From positions 84,130,963 to 84,194,962 of the forward strand of contig CAKMRJ010004445.1 of assembly GCA_928212115.1 (NCBI GenBank): 64,000 nt of DNA, given 5' to 3'. Of this stretch, positions 44,832 to 55,788 are shown piece by piece. A model generated the notes under the pieces. The model did not search any database, was not told where the DNA came from, and saw nothing but the letters and a program-made list of their open reading frames with translations. Both the position numbers and the translations under genes were made by a program. The stretch's first letter is position 1; each line of letters starts with the position of its first letter. Source of the stretch: Lactuca virosa. Lineage: Eukaryota > Streptophyta > Magnoliopsida > Asterales > Asteraceae.

Positions 44832-45491
44832 CAGCAACCACATCCGGTGCTGCCTTGGCCTCCTCGGCCATGAGCTGGAAGGCGCGACCCTGAGCCTTCG
44901 GAGGCTCCACCTTGACTGGCCTCCCATCTCCAATCCTCACAGTAGCGGGCGCTGATCATCAGTATACGACCCAGTGGTCAGCCTCCACCAGTCCTTTGCC
45001 CCAAGCCTCAGCAGGTTCAGGGCACACCTGACCTTCTGGTCAGCAGGACATGAGCACGTGAAGAAACAGCCCTCCACGTCAGATAACCACCTCATAGCCC
45101 TAATCGCATCCTATGTACCATCAAATGTCGGGGGCTTCGTATTATCGAAGTCCCGGTACTGGAAAACCCTGTCGGCTCCTCCTCCAACCCCTGCCGCAGT
45201 TACAGCCGAAGTGGCTGCAGCGGCAGCTGTCTCTGCTAGAGCTGCATATCGCTCATCAAAGTACTCAACCATCACAGTCTTAATCAACCCAAACATCTCT
45301 GGCAGCTGCGCTCGGAACGCAGCAGCAATCTTGTCGTGCATAATCTCCCGGATCCTGGCATCCAACTCCTCGGTCCCTATCTGTACCACGGGCTCAGGTG
45401 CTACCGGCACCTCCAACCCTCCGTCTCCCGACCCCGATCCTGATTCTGATCCTGATCCGGATCCAGAAGCAACACGTCTCGTCACCACCAT
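44832..45491 (-). pseudogene. gag: Element H gag, internally deleted
   Basis: Begins at ATG 45491 (MVVTRRVASG) with a Ser/Gly/Glu linker and an Ala-rich helix, to PPTFDGT at 45114. A TAG (45111..45113) follows where Gln fits. The frame goes on with DAIRAMRWLSDVEGCFF and DWWRLTTGSY, then jumps near 44950 to GRAFQLMAEEAKAAPDVV, the last part of gag before protease. Most of the capsid and the whole zinc knuckle are therefore missing. This copy could not have packaged RNA by itself. Confidence 0.8.
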
Positions 45492-45551
45492 ACTGAAATA
45501 TATATACAAGTCATCAGATAAATAATATATAGTCGGGAGACCAAAACCCAC

Positions 45552-46230
45552 AAACTCTAGGGGTTATGATTTCCTTGCTACGCGTATGGGTCATGTGCTT
45601 TCAGTAGTACGGGCCCATACTACCTTCCACACCTACCCATATTTGTGTCAAGTATCACCACAACGCCCTAACAATATCATCAACATAGGAAATGCGCTCA
45701 ACCCTCACTTCTAGGGGAATACCAAATATCTCGCATCTAGTCTCACCACTTATCACGACTCACACATCCATGAAACTTCCATCATCCCCTGCAACGCCAG
45801 TGCACGCTAGCTGCACATAACGCTGGACCCAATAGACTTTCGAATATCCAATCCTACCCGAAGGCCGAATCAACATTCTCAGGCTATAAGGTCTTTATTA
45901 TGCACAGCCGTGATGCATACACTAAACTCCTACAGTTATGATGTCAATTTCACGTACAAGAAACCCTAGGCTAATAGGCATCATGCAATCAGGCAAATCT
46001 ATCATGCGATTCCTGAAGATCCCTAGCCTAGCACTAGCATGCTGTTCTAACATATCAGAATATCAAATAACTACATGGTATTTTGGGGTTTACTTACAGG
46101 CTCCGGCTGATCGTACCCTCTGCATCCTCCATCCTTTATTTTGAAAACCATTTTAAAACTTACTTTCCGAAAATCTCCTTGATTTGAGACTGGATTCACA
46201 CGAGTGTTCCTCCAATTCACTCAAACCAAG
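45552..46230 (-). other. Leader of element H
   Basis: About 0.7 kb between the PBS and gag. I see no repeat, palindrome or coding region in it. Confidence 0.6.
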
Positions 46231-46242
46231 GCTCTGATACCA
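46231..46242 (-). other. Element H primer-binding site (initiator tRNA-Met)
   Basis: TGGTATCAGAGC on the minus strand, three bases from the 5' LTR. Confidence 0.92.
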
Positions 46243-46245
46243 ACT

Positions 46246-48224
46246 TGTAACATCCATAAATTTTACGCCAAATTTAAACTTTTTCAATCATAAATAAAAT
46301 CAAACAGCGTTTGTTTACAAAAATGTTTTCAAATCAATATCCATCAGAGTGTCCCAAAATCATAACATAAGGATGAGGAGCGGTACGGTCACGCCTTCGC
46401 CTTGCCATGATCTCCTGAAGTAACTGAAACAATAAACTGAAAACAGTAAGCCCGAGGGCTTAGTGAGCTACCCCCAAAATACCAATACCACACCGACAAT
46501 ACCATACCAGTAATAGTCAATCAATCAACATGCATATTGGGCCATCGGCCTGACTGGACCGCCCTACAGTGCCTACAGTCTATCTGGATCTATCCCGAGC
46601 CTTCGGCATGACTGGTCCTCCACGTGGGCCTACAGTCTCCCCGGACCGCTCACAGGGTATGTTGGCCTTCAGCACAAAGCAGGACCACCTCAACCCAACC
46701 CACAAGCAAATAACCATGTGCGCATAACTATCATATACTGGCATATACAAACATCAAACATATCTATCTCACTGATCATAAATCATAGAATTCTCTCGTG
46801 ACTAGATCACTGACCTAGCAGGTCACTAACATACTAATCCCTACGGATCATAAGAGCATAGCATACTGTCTACCCTGATTCCGATCTAATGGATCATAAC
46901 CACATATAGCATACCATAACAATAACAACTAAAAGGGTCGGCCTTGGTTCCGTAGACCCTATCGATATAGTGAGGATAACTCACCTCGCAGATGTCGACT
47001 CGGAAGGTAAACTCCAACTCTCGGATCACTTGACACAAGCTCCACCACCTATAGCGCAATATACTCGTAAGTCCTTAACCTTATAAGGTACTCCATAACT
47101 CACTAGTCAACCCCTGATCAAAGTCAAAGTCCTTAGTTAAGGTCAACAGTCCATGTTGACCTCGACTCGCCGAGTACCCTCCGCTACTCGCCGAGTTCCT
47201 TGAAGCGTATTCCAACTCGTCGAGTCATCGGGGTGACTCGTCGAGTTCCTTCGATTCTCGATCAAACTTTAAGGCCACCCGTCGATTTTTCTCATTGCAA
47301 CTCGACGGATACACACGCATATATGTCTCGGAGGAAACTCATCCGACTCGTTGAGTTGTTCTTCAACTCGTCGAGTCTACGGCAATCATCATCGGACTCG
47401 CCGAGTTGTTCATCCAACTCGTCGAGTTCACGGCCATCTTCATGTGACTCGCCGAGTCAACCTTGTGACTCGCCGAGTCCATTCAGTCCACTTTCCATAC
47501 AGACTTGTTTTGAGCCATGCAGCGGCTCCAAATCACATATCCAAGCTTCTAGGGCATGCTTATCACGTAAAGTTGTAAACTTTACGTGCATGCATGGCTA
47601 TAAAGGCTCTAAATGCCTATTTTAAGTTCTTAATGGAACTTCATGCTCAAGAGGGACCTTAATCATGACCAAAACTGAAACTTTATGCTTCTAGAATCCA
47701 AGGAGGGTCCAGATCTGAAGTTACAACCTCAGATCTAGCCCATAGCTCATCTTTCCAACTTATTATCTCATCAAAAACCCTAAAACTCAGCCAATAGAAG
47801 AGATTCACAAGGAAAAGGCGATGTGGTTACCTCCAAAAGATGATAACTGAGATAAGAGTTGATTCCCACACTCTACTTGCTCCAATCTCCTTCTCCTCCA
47901 AGCCTTCTCCCTCCAAAGATCCTCTTTTCAAGCTTCAAACACACAATGGGCACACACACACGTATTATGGTTTTAAGGGGCTCTCAAAGACTGCAAAGAG
48001 GCAAAAGGAGGCTAAGGCTCCTTTTAATAGAGGTGCAAACCCCGAAATTTAGGGTTTCATCTGCCAGCTCCTACTCGCCGAGTCCCAATATGGACTCGTC
48101 TAGTAGGTCACTTAACACGCGATCCCACCCCGATGCTACTCGACGAGTAGGTCAAACAACTCGTCGAGTAGAGCTTAACCCAATAAATACTATTTAAACA
48201 ATACTTGAGAATCGGGGCATTACA
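46246..48224 (-). repeat. 5' LTR of element H (1,979 bp)
   Basis: Pairs with 39430..41415. Palindrome arrays at 47165..47478 and 48073..48169 keep the same positions; the second motif here (47186) is an exact 11-mer where the other LTR has a mutated one, so the original array was more regular. The TATA box is altered in this copy. Confidence 0.95.
47165..47478. repeat. ACTCGNCGAGT array, 5' LTR of H
   Basis: Same layout as 40349..40662: starts at 47165 and 47186 (step 21), continuing to 47468. Single-base changes against the other LTR affect some motifs but none changes the spacing. Confidence 0.9.
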
Positions 48225-48229
48225 ATGGT

Positions 48230-50358
48230 AGCAGGAATCTACTATGATCTACCAGTCGACTATGCAACACAGATGTGGAAAGAATTTTTGAAGAGTGTTG
48301 AAAACACGAATGCGGTGGATGGGGTTTCATGTGCAAGGTATTGGAGTTTAATTCTTCGATATGCTTATGAGAACGAAGGTGTTTTGGTGTCAGTTGATGA
48401 GCCTAAGGCAGAATTTGTGAAGTATCATTTTCCAAAAACGATTGAAGATGATGTGAGTATCTTTCCTACAGTTGCTAGAATTCCCGATGGGATGCTCAAG
48501 AAGGTTGATCCTTCGAATCCAGTGTTGATGGCTTATTTACTCATCATTAGCACAAATGATGCACCTGGTGTTTTATTGGCAAAACCTAATGAAGGTTCTT
48601 CAAAGAAATCTCGAAAACCAAAGAAAGCTGATGAGTCTACTCCTGAGCAACATGTTCAAGAAGAAAAAGTTGTTAAGTCAACCCAAGAAGAAGGCTGCGG
48701 TGGTGATTAAAGTTTCGAAGAAGTAAGATAAGCATGTTGAGCATGAACCTGTTGAGCCTACAAAGGAACTTGTTCCTTCGAAAACTGGTGTATTCAAAAG
48801 ACTTAAAAAGAAAGCTCATAGGTCACGAATTTCTCCATCTTCGAAGAAATGAATGGCTGAGGATGTGGCAAAGCATATTTCTAAGAAGTCTAAGAAGAGG
48901 AAATTGATTCTTCAGGATGATTCTATGGAAGAAGAAGAAGTTCCTGAAACTCCAGAGGGTGATATTTCATCAAAGAAGAAATCTCCTGTCAAATGATTTT
49001 CAAGGAGATAGGAATTTTGAGTAGCTCTGTGAAAACTTATACATTGGACACAACTACTATTCTTGGTGATTCCACAAAACCATCAATTCCTGAGCAGACT
49101 TCAGTCATACCACCCGCGGTGTCGATAACCAAGTCATTTAATGAGGAGGTTCAAACCTCAGGTATTTCTACACACGTATCTCATACGGATGTAAATGTCA
49201 ATATGGGTAAAGGAGTCTCGAACAATGATCACCCAGTGTCTAATCAAGTAAATGATGATGAGACTGATGATGGAGGATTTGGAGGATCATTTGCTGACCT
49301 CAAATTTGATCCTGAGGAAGAAGACATACCAGACCACATGTTAATGTCAGGGAAACAGTTCTAGATCCTCAACAGAAAGCTCAACTCATTGTTACAGTCA
49401 CAAGCTGATACTGGCAGCAAACATTCAGTATCAGGAATTGAAGTCGACGTTATACTCAAGGCTCAGGAGCTTCAACTTCAACATAAGCTGGATACTTTGG
49501 ACAAGAATAATGAACTTCGTGTCAAAGCTCAGTCTGATACATTCAATAATGAAATCAAAGAGTTAAGGCTTGTTGCGAAGGAAAGGCATGTTTTATTTGT
49601 TAAGGATGTCAAGACGGTTAGAGAAGATGTGAATAGGAAATTGGAAGAATTGAAGGTTGATGTGGCCAAAGAAATCAATGAGTTGAATACAAACTACTCT
49701 TCTCTACTTTGAAAAGTAGACATTATTGTTGAAGCTGTAACAAAAGTGGTGCAATGGTATCAGTCTTTACTTCCAAAGTTTGATGAAAAAGCAACTGTTA
49801 ATCTTAGCAATTTTGGGAAAATTGATGCTCTGCTTCGTGAACTCAAGGAGATAATTTTGAAATCTGGCTCATCTTCTCTTTTAACTCCTGAATTCTTAAC
49901 TCAGAAGTTTCATGTGTTTGAAACAACTATTCAGAAGGAGTTAGCCCCACTGTCTCAGCTAGTCAGTCTTTTACCAACCAATGCCTCACCTGTTGTCACA
50001 AGGGTGCAAGGGGGAGAAACAAGACAAGTTGGTAAAGAATAAGGTGCCTCTAGGAAAACAGATGAAGAAGTAAAGATTGTTGGAAAGGTGCTTACAACTC
50101 ATACTCCTACACCAAAATCAAAAATTTTGAAACCAACAATTTCGAAAGCTGAACCAGTGATAGCACCTGTTACAACTACAAGGCCAATTGCTAAAGGCAT
50201 TGTAATTGGATCAACTGGTGAAGGGAGTTCTTCGAAACCCAAGAAAACGGCAACAAATCAAGATATAGGAAAGGGGGTTGTGGTTGAGAAATCAAAGGAA
50301 GAAAGAAAGGCTAAGATAGATGCAGAGATAGAAAAGCAACGTCAAATACAGAGTATTT
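48230..50358 (+). pseudogene. Element B ORF2, second segment (truncated by F)
   Basis: Resumes at 48230 and reads on with DYATQMWKEF, then SCARYWSLILRY, the match of SCARFW...I in A. A shift near 48660 is compensated near 48990 after a Lys-rich basic stretch with stops. The rest (48993..50358) is one frame with stops at 49362, 49710 and 50040: an acidic linker (FDPEEEDIPD), a long coiled coil (49389..49712, about 100 residues with heptads), a second helical part (49746..50042) and a basic tail ending RQRQ-like ...QRQIQSIL. It is cut at 50359 by element F. Layout as in A: globular head, basic patch, acidic linker, coiled coil. Role unknown. Confidence 0.75.
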
Positions 50359-50947
50359 TGTAACACCAGCAAAAATTAGGTCAAAAATAAATTTGTTCAG
50401 TAACCATAACTGAGTATACTAAGTGGTAGATATTGTAACAAGGTTTCCAAAAATATAAAGAACACTAAAATCCGAGTTATAACGAAGAAGTTATGACCAA
50501 TCGAAGATCCGCGACAATACCGGTAAAACACTGTTAAGCAGAAAACGCGAAATTCCAATAAAATGCTTTTTAACCTTAGGTATTTAAATGAAAGTCATAG
50601 ATATCCCAAAACCGTAAACATACATAAAAAGAACGCCCAAATCTGACTTCATATGATGAAGTTATGATTTTTCGAAGTTTCGGACATAGCAGTAGACAGC
50701 TAAAAACTCGAAATAGAGATCGAGCGACTTTTAGCCAACGCGACCTAAACGAGAATCGAAGATCTCGTCAATGGTAATACAACGGTAAAAAGACTGATGA
50801 AAACGGGCATCGGATGAAAAAGTTATGAGAATTGTAGATCATTTTCTCACCTACGCATGGATATAAAGAACGTTGAAAACGGAGCTATTACGCAAAAGTT
50901 ACGGAATTTCAAAGAACTGGGCACACATCTCGAGGCTGGTCCGAAGG

Positions 50948-51084
50948 GAACGCCCTGCGTTCCCTAAGGAACGCCCCGCGTTCGCAGATCAGAACCGAGT
51001 CCCATCGCCATCCAATATGAGGTTCGTAAGCAGTGACGTACTAGGCTCCGGTACGCGCTGTGTACGAGGGAACGCCCCGCGTTC
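50948..51084 (+). repeat. GAACGCC..GCGTTC dyad array in F1
   Basis: GAACGCCCTGCGTTC (50948..50962) and GAACGCCCCGCGTTC (50969..50983), step 21; GTACGCGCTGTGTAC (51051..51065) and GAACGCCCCGCGTTC (51070..51084), step 19. The TATA box CTATAAAAAGG starts 17 bp later. Confidence 0.85.
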
Positions 51085-51101
51085 GAGGCATCTTCCAGCC
51101 C

Positions 51102-51109
51102 TATAAAAA
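51102..51109 (+). promoter_or_regulatory. TATA box of F1
   Basis: CCCTATAAAAAGGATGCG, nearly the same as in element E (CCCTATAAAAGGCATGCG). Confidence 0.7.
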
Positions 51110-51538
51110 GGATGCGAAGGCTTAGGGTTTTGCTTGCTAATTCTCAACTTTCTCTCCCAAATTTCATACTTCTACCCTCTCGAGACTATCCCGACATCCC
51201 GGTTTCATATCTAATCTCTTACGGAAGTTCGAAGCCCCGAGATTTCCAAGAAATCGACTTCTTTTCGGTCGAAGTGCTGCCCGAGCAAAGTATCGTTTTC
51301 ATCAAATCGTCACTTCTACCAAGTGAGTTCATACCCCTACAAACACACTTTAAATACGTTTTTAACTGCTTTTAAATACTTTTAGGGGGGATACAAGTAA
51401 ACACACGGTAAAAATCGTGTGAAAAACATCAATCTTTTGCTATACTTTTCATTATATAATCAATCATATGTTATTTATAACTATCATACGAAAGCATTAG
51501 CATGCAAAACATCTCACGATACCATTTTTCCCTTGTGG

Positions 51539-51543
<5 letters not shown>

Positions 51544-51599
<56 letters not shown>
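51544..51599 (+). repeat. (AT)n microsatellite
   Basis: About 28 AT units within F1. The reading frame through it encodes only alternating Tyr/Ile and is not a gene. Confidence 0.95.
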
Positions 51600-51600
<1 letters not shown>

Positions 51601-52105
51601 CAAACTATGTTTGATTTATATGTGCATATAACATATCATAAACACGGGTAACCATTTCAACTATAACATTATGCTTTTACAAGAAAATTTAACTCATTAG
51701 TACGCCTTTGTTAACAAGGTAGAAAAGGAAATCATTTCATACAAAAGATTCTTCAACATATTACTCGTGAACTCGTTGTTAGCAATCATGTGAGGCATAT
51801 GGCCTTGCTTAGTATCAAAGAAAGCCCTCATCTATAACCAGAGTCTCCTGGAGGGAGAGCGTGAATTTATGTATAGATCTGTACGGGGATGATGACTCCG
51901 CACCCTAAATGTTAGCTACAGTCCAAGGGGTGACAAATGTCAACATTGGTACTACCGTCTAGTTTGCTTATGAGAGACTCGCACGCGGAAACAATGACTC
52001 ATGAACGTAGTAATACACTTCTCGAACACCGCCATGGAATAGTATCTTTATGATTGCTTTTATATAACTAGTTTGTATTAAGTAATCATAGTAGGATATT
52101 ATTGT

Positions 52106-53878
52106 CACACCATTTTGACATGATCATGAAGGGTGTGCGGCCGCACACACCAAGAGTGGCCGCACACACCCTTTTTAGGTCCAAAAATGGCAATGAACTC
52201 CATATAAGGCTAAAGCATGAAGCAAGAAACCTTCCTAGATGAGTCCTAAAGCCTTAAAACACATTTTGGCACACTTCATAGGGAGTGTGTGGCCGCACAC
52301 ACACCCTGGCCGCACACACCCAAATCTTGTGCAATTTGACCATACACTCCCTTGTATAGCCATACACCACTTATGTGCAACCATATAAGGTTGTAGCACT
52401 TAATTCTAAGTGTTTCCATGTCCCTAAGGTGTGTCCCTATCACAGTTAGTTGTAATATACCCTAAATATATTCATATATGTGTGATTTTATGTTAAATAG
52501 GATTCGTTTGTGCTCAAGTCTCCAATTGACACCCAACAATCTTGTATCGATCTTTCATTCGAGTTACTCACTGCAGGTGAGTTCATACCCCTTAATCAAC
52601 CTTTTAAATGTTTTTAAATGCTTTTATGGGGGGAATACAAGTTAAATCATTATAGTTATTATATCAATCACATGTGATTAATAACTGTCCAACAAATGGA
52701 TTTACTATACTTTTAACTGTTTTGTCAACAAAACTACTTCAAAATGATTATCAAACTCTTTTACACGTTAAACTCTTTATAAAACTTCTTCTTAGTTGCC
52801 AAATCTTTGCTTTTAATTCTTTAAACTTATATATTGTCAAAATCATGTCCAATACATATATAGTTATATAAGTAAGGTTTTGGAGGACTTAGGACTGATA
52901 ACTCACTCTAACTCATGTTCCCTGTTTGGTTGTAGACTTAGAGTACCCTGTTGTTTGTCCGAGTGTCGTTTGATCCTGAGTTATACATTAAGTATATATG
53001 TGTGGATATAAAGCTTTTACCTCAGTTCCAACACCTTTGGGTAGCAAAGGTGTATAAACTTACTAAGTCATTCAAACAACATTTCTAGTAAACTATAGTA
53101 GGTATTGTTTAGAGGTATACTACTTACTATTTTCTAGTACAAGGAAGCATACAAAGAGTCAGTTCATACATGAGTCAATACATACTATAAAGAGAAACAA
53201 ATAGAGAATACTATAATGAGAAAAAATATATACTATATACTATACAAAGGAACATACTATGATGAGAATTAGAGAGAACATACTACATACTCGACAGAGA
53301 GAACATACACAACACTAGTACATACAATACATACTAAAATACTATAACAGAACGAACATACTAAGATGCTATAGCATGGAAAAACTACATGATCTAATTG
53401 TACCAATGAATCACTAACTCATTGTTCTAAACAAAAGGTGATAGTTAAATTGGGTATACATGATCATATAACTTTAATGTGGATGTACACGGTCCAACGA
53501 CCGGTTTGCTGAAGTCGTGTTTGGTTCCCAGAGTCTTTTGACAGGGAGAGCGTATAGTATGGGAACTAGCCATCACATTATACCTTACTAATCAATTTAA
53601 GGCAAATTAGTACAGCAGTAGTTACTATAAAACAATACTACAGTACTTTAATATTTTCCCCATTGCATTTACATTGTGATCTTCTCACATAGTCGGTAAT
53701 GTATAAACTATATTTTGTTAATGATAGTCACACTTGGGAAAAATACACACTTTTACAAGAAACAAACATACATAACATTTGATGCCTTGGTAGAAGGCTA
53801 CTTTTAGTAGAAAATATATGATATTCTAGGAGATACAAACATTTAGTACAAACTTTTACAAACATATACATTAAACAT
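52106..53878 (+). repeat. Truncated 5' LTR of element F
   Basis: 52106..52560 matches 58304..58751 of the 3' LTR almost base for base, so the first ~565 bp of this LTR are missing. Two pairs of GGCCGC palindromes lie at about 52133 and 52288. Downstream are the blocks GGTGAGTTCATACCCC (52576), CCTGTTTGG (52919) and GGGAGAGCG (53539) that mark Tekay-like LTRs. I could not find an LTR end or a PBS before 53879. Confidence 0.65.
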
Positions 53879-54496
53879 TTGCAAACATTTCTCTTCAAAC
53901 ATATGCAAACATTTATTACAAACTCTTACAAACATTTTCATACAAACAATGACACTAAATCCCTTTGGCTTCAAGATGAGCCAGAAGATGATCACCCAAT
54001 CCCTTTGGATTATCACCTCGCAGAAGGCTTTTTAGATGGTTCTGACTCCGAGCCTGAAGTCAATAACCTACCTCATGTGGCTCTTGTTCCAAATCCTAAC
54101 CCACGTCTGGCTTTTCAAGGCCCGACGCCTCCGTGGGTGGAAAGCTTGGAAACATGGAGCCAAGAGCAGAATCAACCTATGCCATTCAATAGAGACCGAA
54201 GCTTTTACGACATGAGCGAAGGAGGCTCACCAGATAGGGTCTTGCCAATCTTAGTCCTCAGGGTTGCCCGAAAAGAAATCCAGGGCAGGACAGCTCTCCA
54301 TCGCATCAGAGAGGTTGATGCCAATGCAATAATACATACCATCCGCACCATTCATCTTGAAGATGCTCATGAGAGGTCTAGGAGAGACCATGAGGCCCTG
54401 CTACAAGCACTAGCTGAAACTCGAGCCGAAGTCATAGACCTCCGAGTACGCCAGAGGGTGTACAAAAGACACCTACTTGATGTGTCAGCTGGCTGA
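53879..54496 (+). pseudogene. Element F: acidic pre-gag region
   Basis: 205 codons. The real start is unclear; the first ~28 codons are repeated ACAAACATTT-like sequence. Then an acidic, Pro-rich part (EPEDDHPIPLDYHLAEGF) and a helical C-terminus (RSRRDHEALLQALAETRAEV). This composition resembles the N-terminal extension of Asteraceae chromovirus Gag (recalled, not searched). 54497..55116 holds no coding sequence; it ends with the acceptor-like TTATATAACAG just before the next ATG. Confidence 0.5.
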
Positions 54497-55116
54497 ACTA
54501 AGGTTTCATCTGAGGGATACCCGTCACCAGTTGGAGATGCTCTACCTTCCTTCCTTTTTGTTTGAGGAATAGTCTTCCTATCTATGCTCTAAGTAGCACT
54601 TACCTATGTAACAACCCTGTACTGTAAGTACTTTTCGTAGGCCTTTGTTCTGTCAAAACTTTTCTACTTTGGATATGATGTAAGACCTACTCCAAGGTCA
54701 ATTTTCCCGAACATATTACATCTTAAATATCAAAGATATTGACAGTCGGCTAATCCCTGTGACAATCCTTGTCCAAATACTTTCATTCTTCTATCGTTAG
54801 AATTCTATCTAAATCTCGCTCCCGTCAAATTATTGAGCTATGGTAACTTAACTCTTGGATCACTTCCAATTCTTTTTGAAAGTTGGATCATGTTGTCCAC
54901 CAACCATTGACAGCCTAGTTCGGATGACAATCGTCTTGAGACCATTCTATGAACTTACTTCTACTCTTTACCAGTACTGCATCATAGAGATGTAGGTCGA
55001 ACCACCAAGAACAGTTTAACAAAACGAAAAACTGACATTTACATGAATGATTAAGAATACATCTAAGGCCGACCATAATCGCTCACGAACTCATTTTCTT
55101 ATTATATAACAGAATC

Positions 55117-55788
55117 ATGTCGTCATCCAGAATTAGTCAGCCAATCGGCGAAACCCCAACCCTCCATATAGACGCCGCTACATTCCAACCTGCTGTAACA
55201 GCAGCTGTGACCGCTGTCATGGAGCAATTCCAATCCAACAAACCGAACGAAATTAAAGACAATTTCAACTCCTCAGGCCGAAGTAACATCCAAGGAAACC
55301 AACGAACGCCAACCCAGGTGGATATCCTAACCCACAAACCGAAGAGCAAGAAACGAATATTATGGGATAAGAAGAAGGGTAAAACATCTCAAAAGGTATC
55401 CAAGAGACAACAATCAAGGCCAACCTCTGCAGCCACAACATCTATTACCCCTACCACCGTTCCGACTAGTATCCCAGTTACCCCTATCCCTACAAAGTGT
55501 TATGCCGGAAATCTACCTAAATGCACAAAGTGTAGTTTCCATCACCTGGGTGCCTGCCGAGTGTTACATTGCCAAAAATGCAACAAGAACGGGCACACTA
55601 CCCGTTTCTGCAGAACTCGGATCCAGCACGTTAATTCAACCACCAATGTCGAAATCAGTCGTATATGTCATATATGCGGTGAGATAGGACATCTCAAGAA
55701 GGATTGTCCCATAACAAAGAATTCTGGCGCAGACGAGAAGATACTAAGGATCACCGCCGCAGGAGAGACTACTCCAGGCCCACGTTGA
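55117..55788 (+). pseudogene. gag: Element F gag with three zinc-binding clusters, capsid deleted
   Basis: 223 codons from ATG 55117. The N-terminus (ISQPIGETPTL, AAVTAVMEQF) is followed almost directly by a basic linker (KRILWDKKKGK), so the capsid domain is missing. Three Cys clusters follow: CTKCSFHHLGAC (about residues 134-145), CQKCNKNGHTTRFC (CX2CX4HX4C, 151-164) and CHICGEIGHLKKDC (CX2CX4HX4C, 184-197). These would bind RNA. The frame stops at TGA 55786 and protease cannot be followed directly. Confidence 0.75.

Larger units (their letters stand above)
39430..48224 (-). mobile_element. Element H: Tekay/Del-like Gypsy chromovirus
   Basis: LTRs 39430..41415 and 46246..48224, a Met PBS, a PPT and the target duplication ATGGT (39425..39429 and 48225..48229) define a complete 8,795-bp insertion in ORF2 of B. 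On the minus strand: gag N-terminus, protease, RT, RNase H, integrase and a C-terminal chromodomain, the order of Tekay chromoviruses. Most of gag is deleted and pol has two nonsense codons. The LTRs differ at about 60-65 sites (near 3.2%). Confidence 0.95.
10687..50358 (+). mobile_element. Element B: SIRE-like Copia retrotransposon, split by C, D, H and F
   Basis: B begins with a 5' LTR at 10687 inside ORF2 of A. Its own segments are 10687..14503, 22206..27451, 38393..39429 and 48225..50358; the gaps are elements C, D (with E) and H. Its reading frames continue across each gap when the 5-bp target duplication is counted once, which proves that they form one element. Its order is LTR, PBS, gag, pol, spacer, ORF2, like A, with the same protein family. 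ORF2 is cut by element F at 50359; the 3' LTR is outside the window. Confidence 0.85.
50359..52105 (+). repeat. F1: 5'-anchored Tekay-like LTR fragment
   Basis: Starts TGTAACACC exactly where ORF2 of B breaks. It shares ordered blocks with element E (see 29533..32498) but is a different subfamily. Dyad motifs lie at 50948..51084, the TATA box at 51102 and a microsatellite at 51544..51599. It stops without a recognisable LTR end at 52105, where sequence matching the 3' LTR of F begins. Relative to E, at least 0.7 kb of its 3' part is missing. Confidence 0.65.

Noticed and set aside
44974..45525. A 183-codon frame on the + strand
   Set aside because: It is antisense to gag of H; its Ser/Asp/Pro repeats mirror the Gly/Ser linker of Gag.
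51419..51631. A small ORF through the AT microsatellite
   Set aside because: It encodes Tyr/Ile alternation only.
55040..55116. A spliced intron ending at TTATATAACAG before gag of F
   Set aside because: The acceptor looks good, but no convincing donor or frame-restoring join could be shown in this damaged copy.
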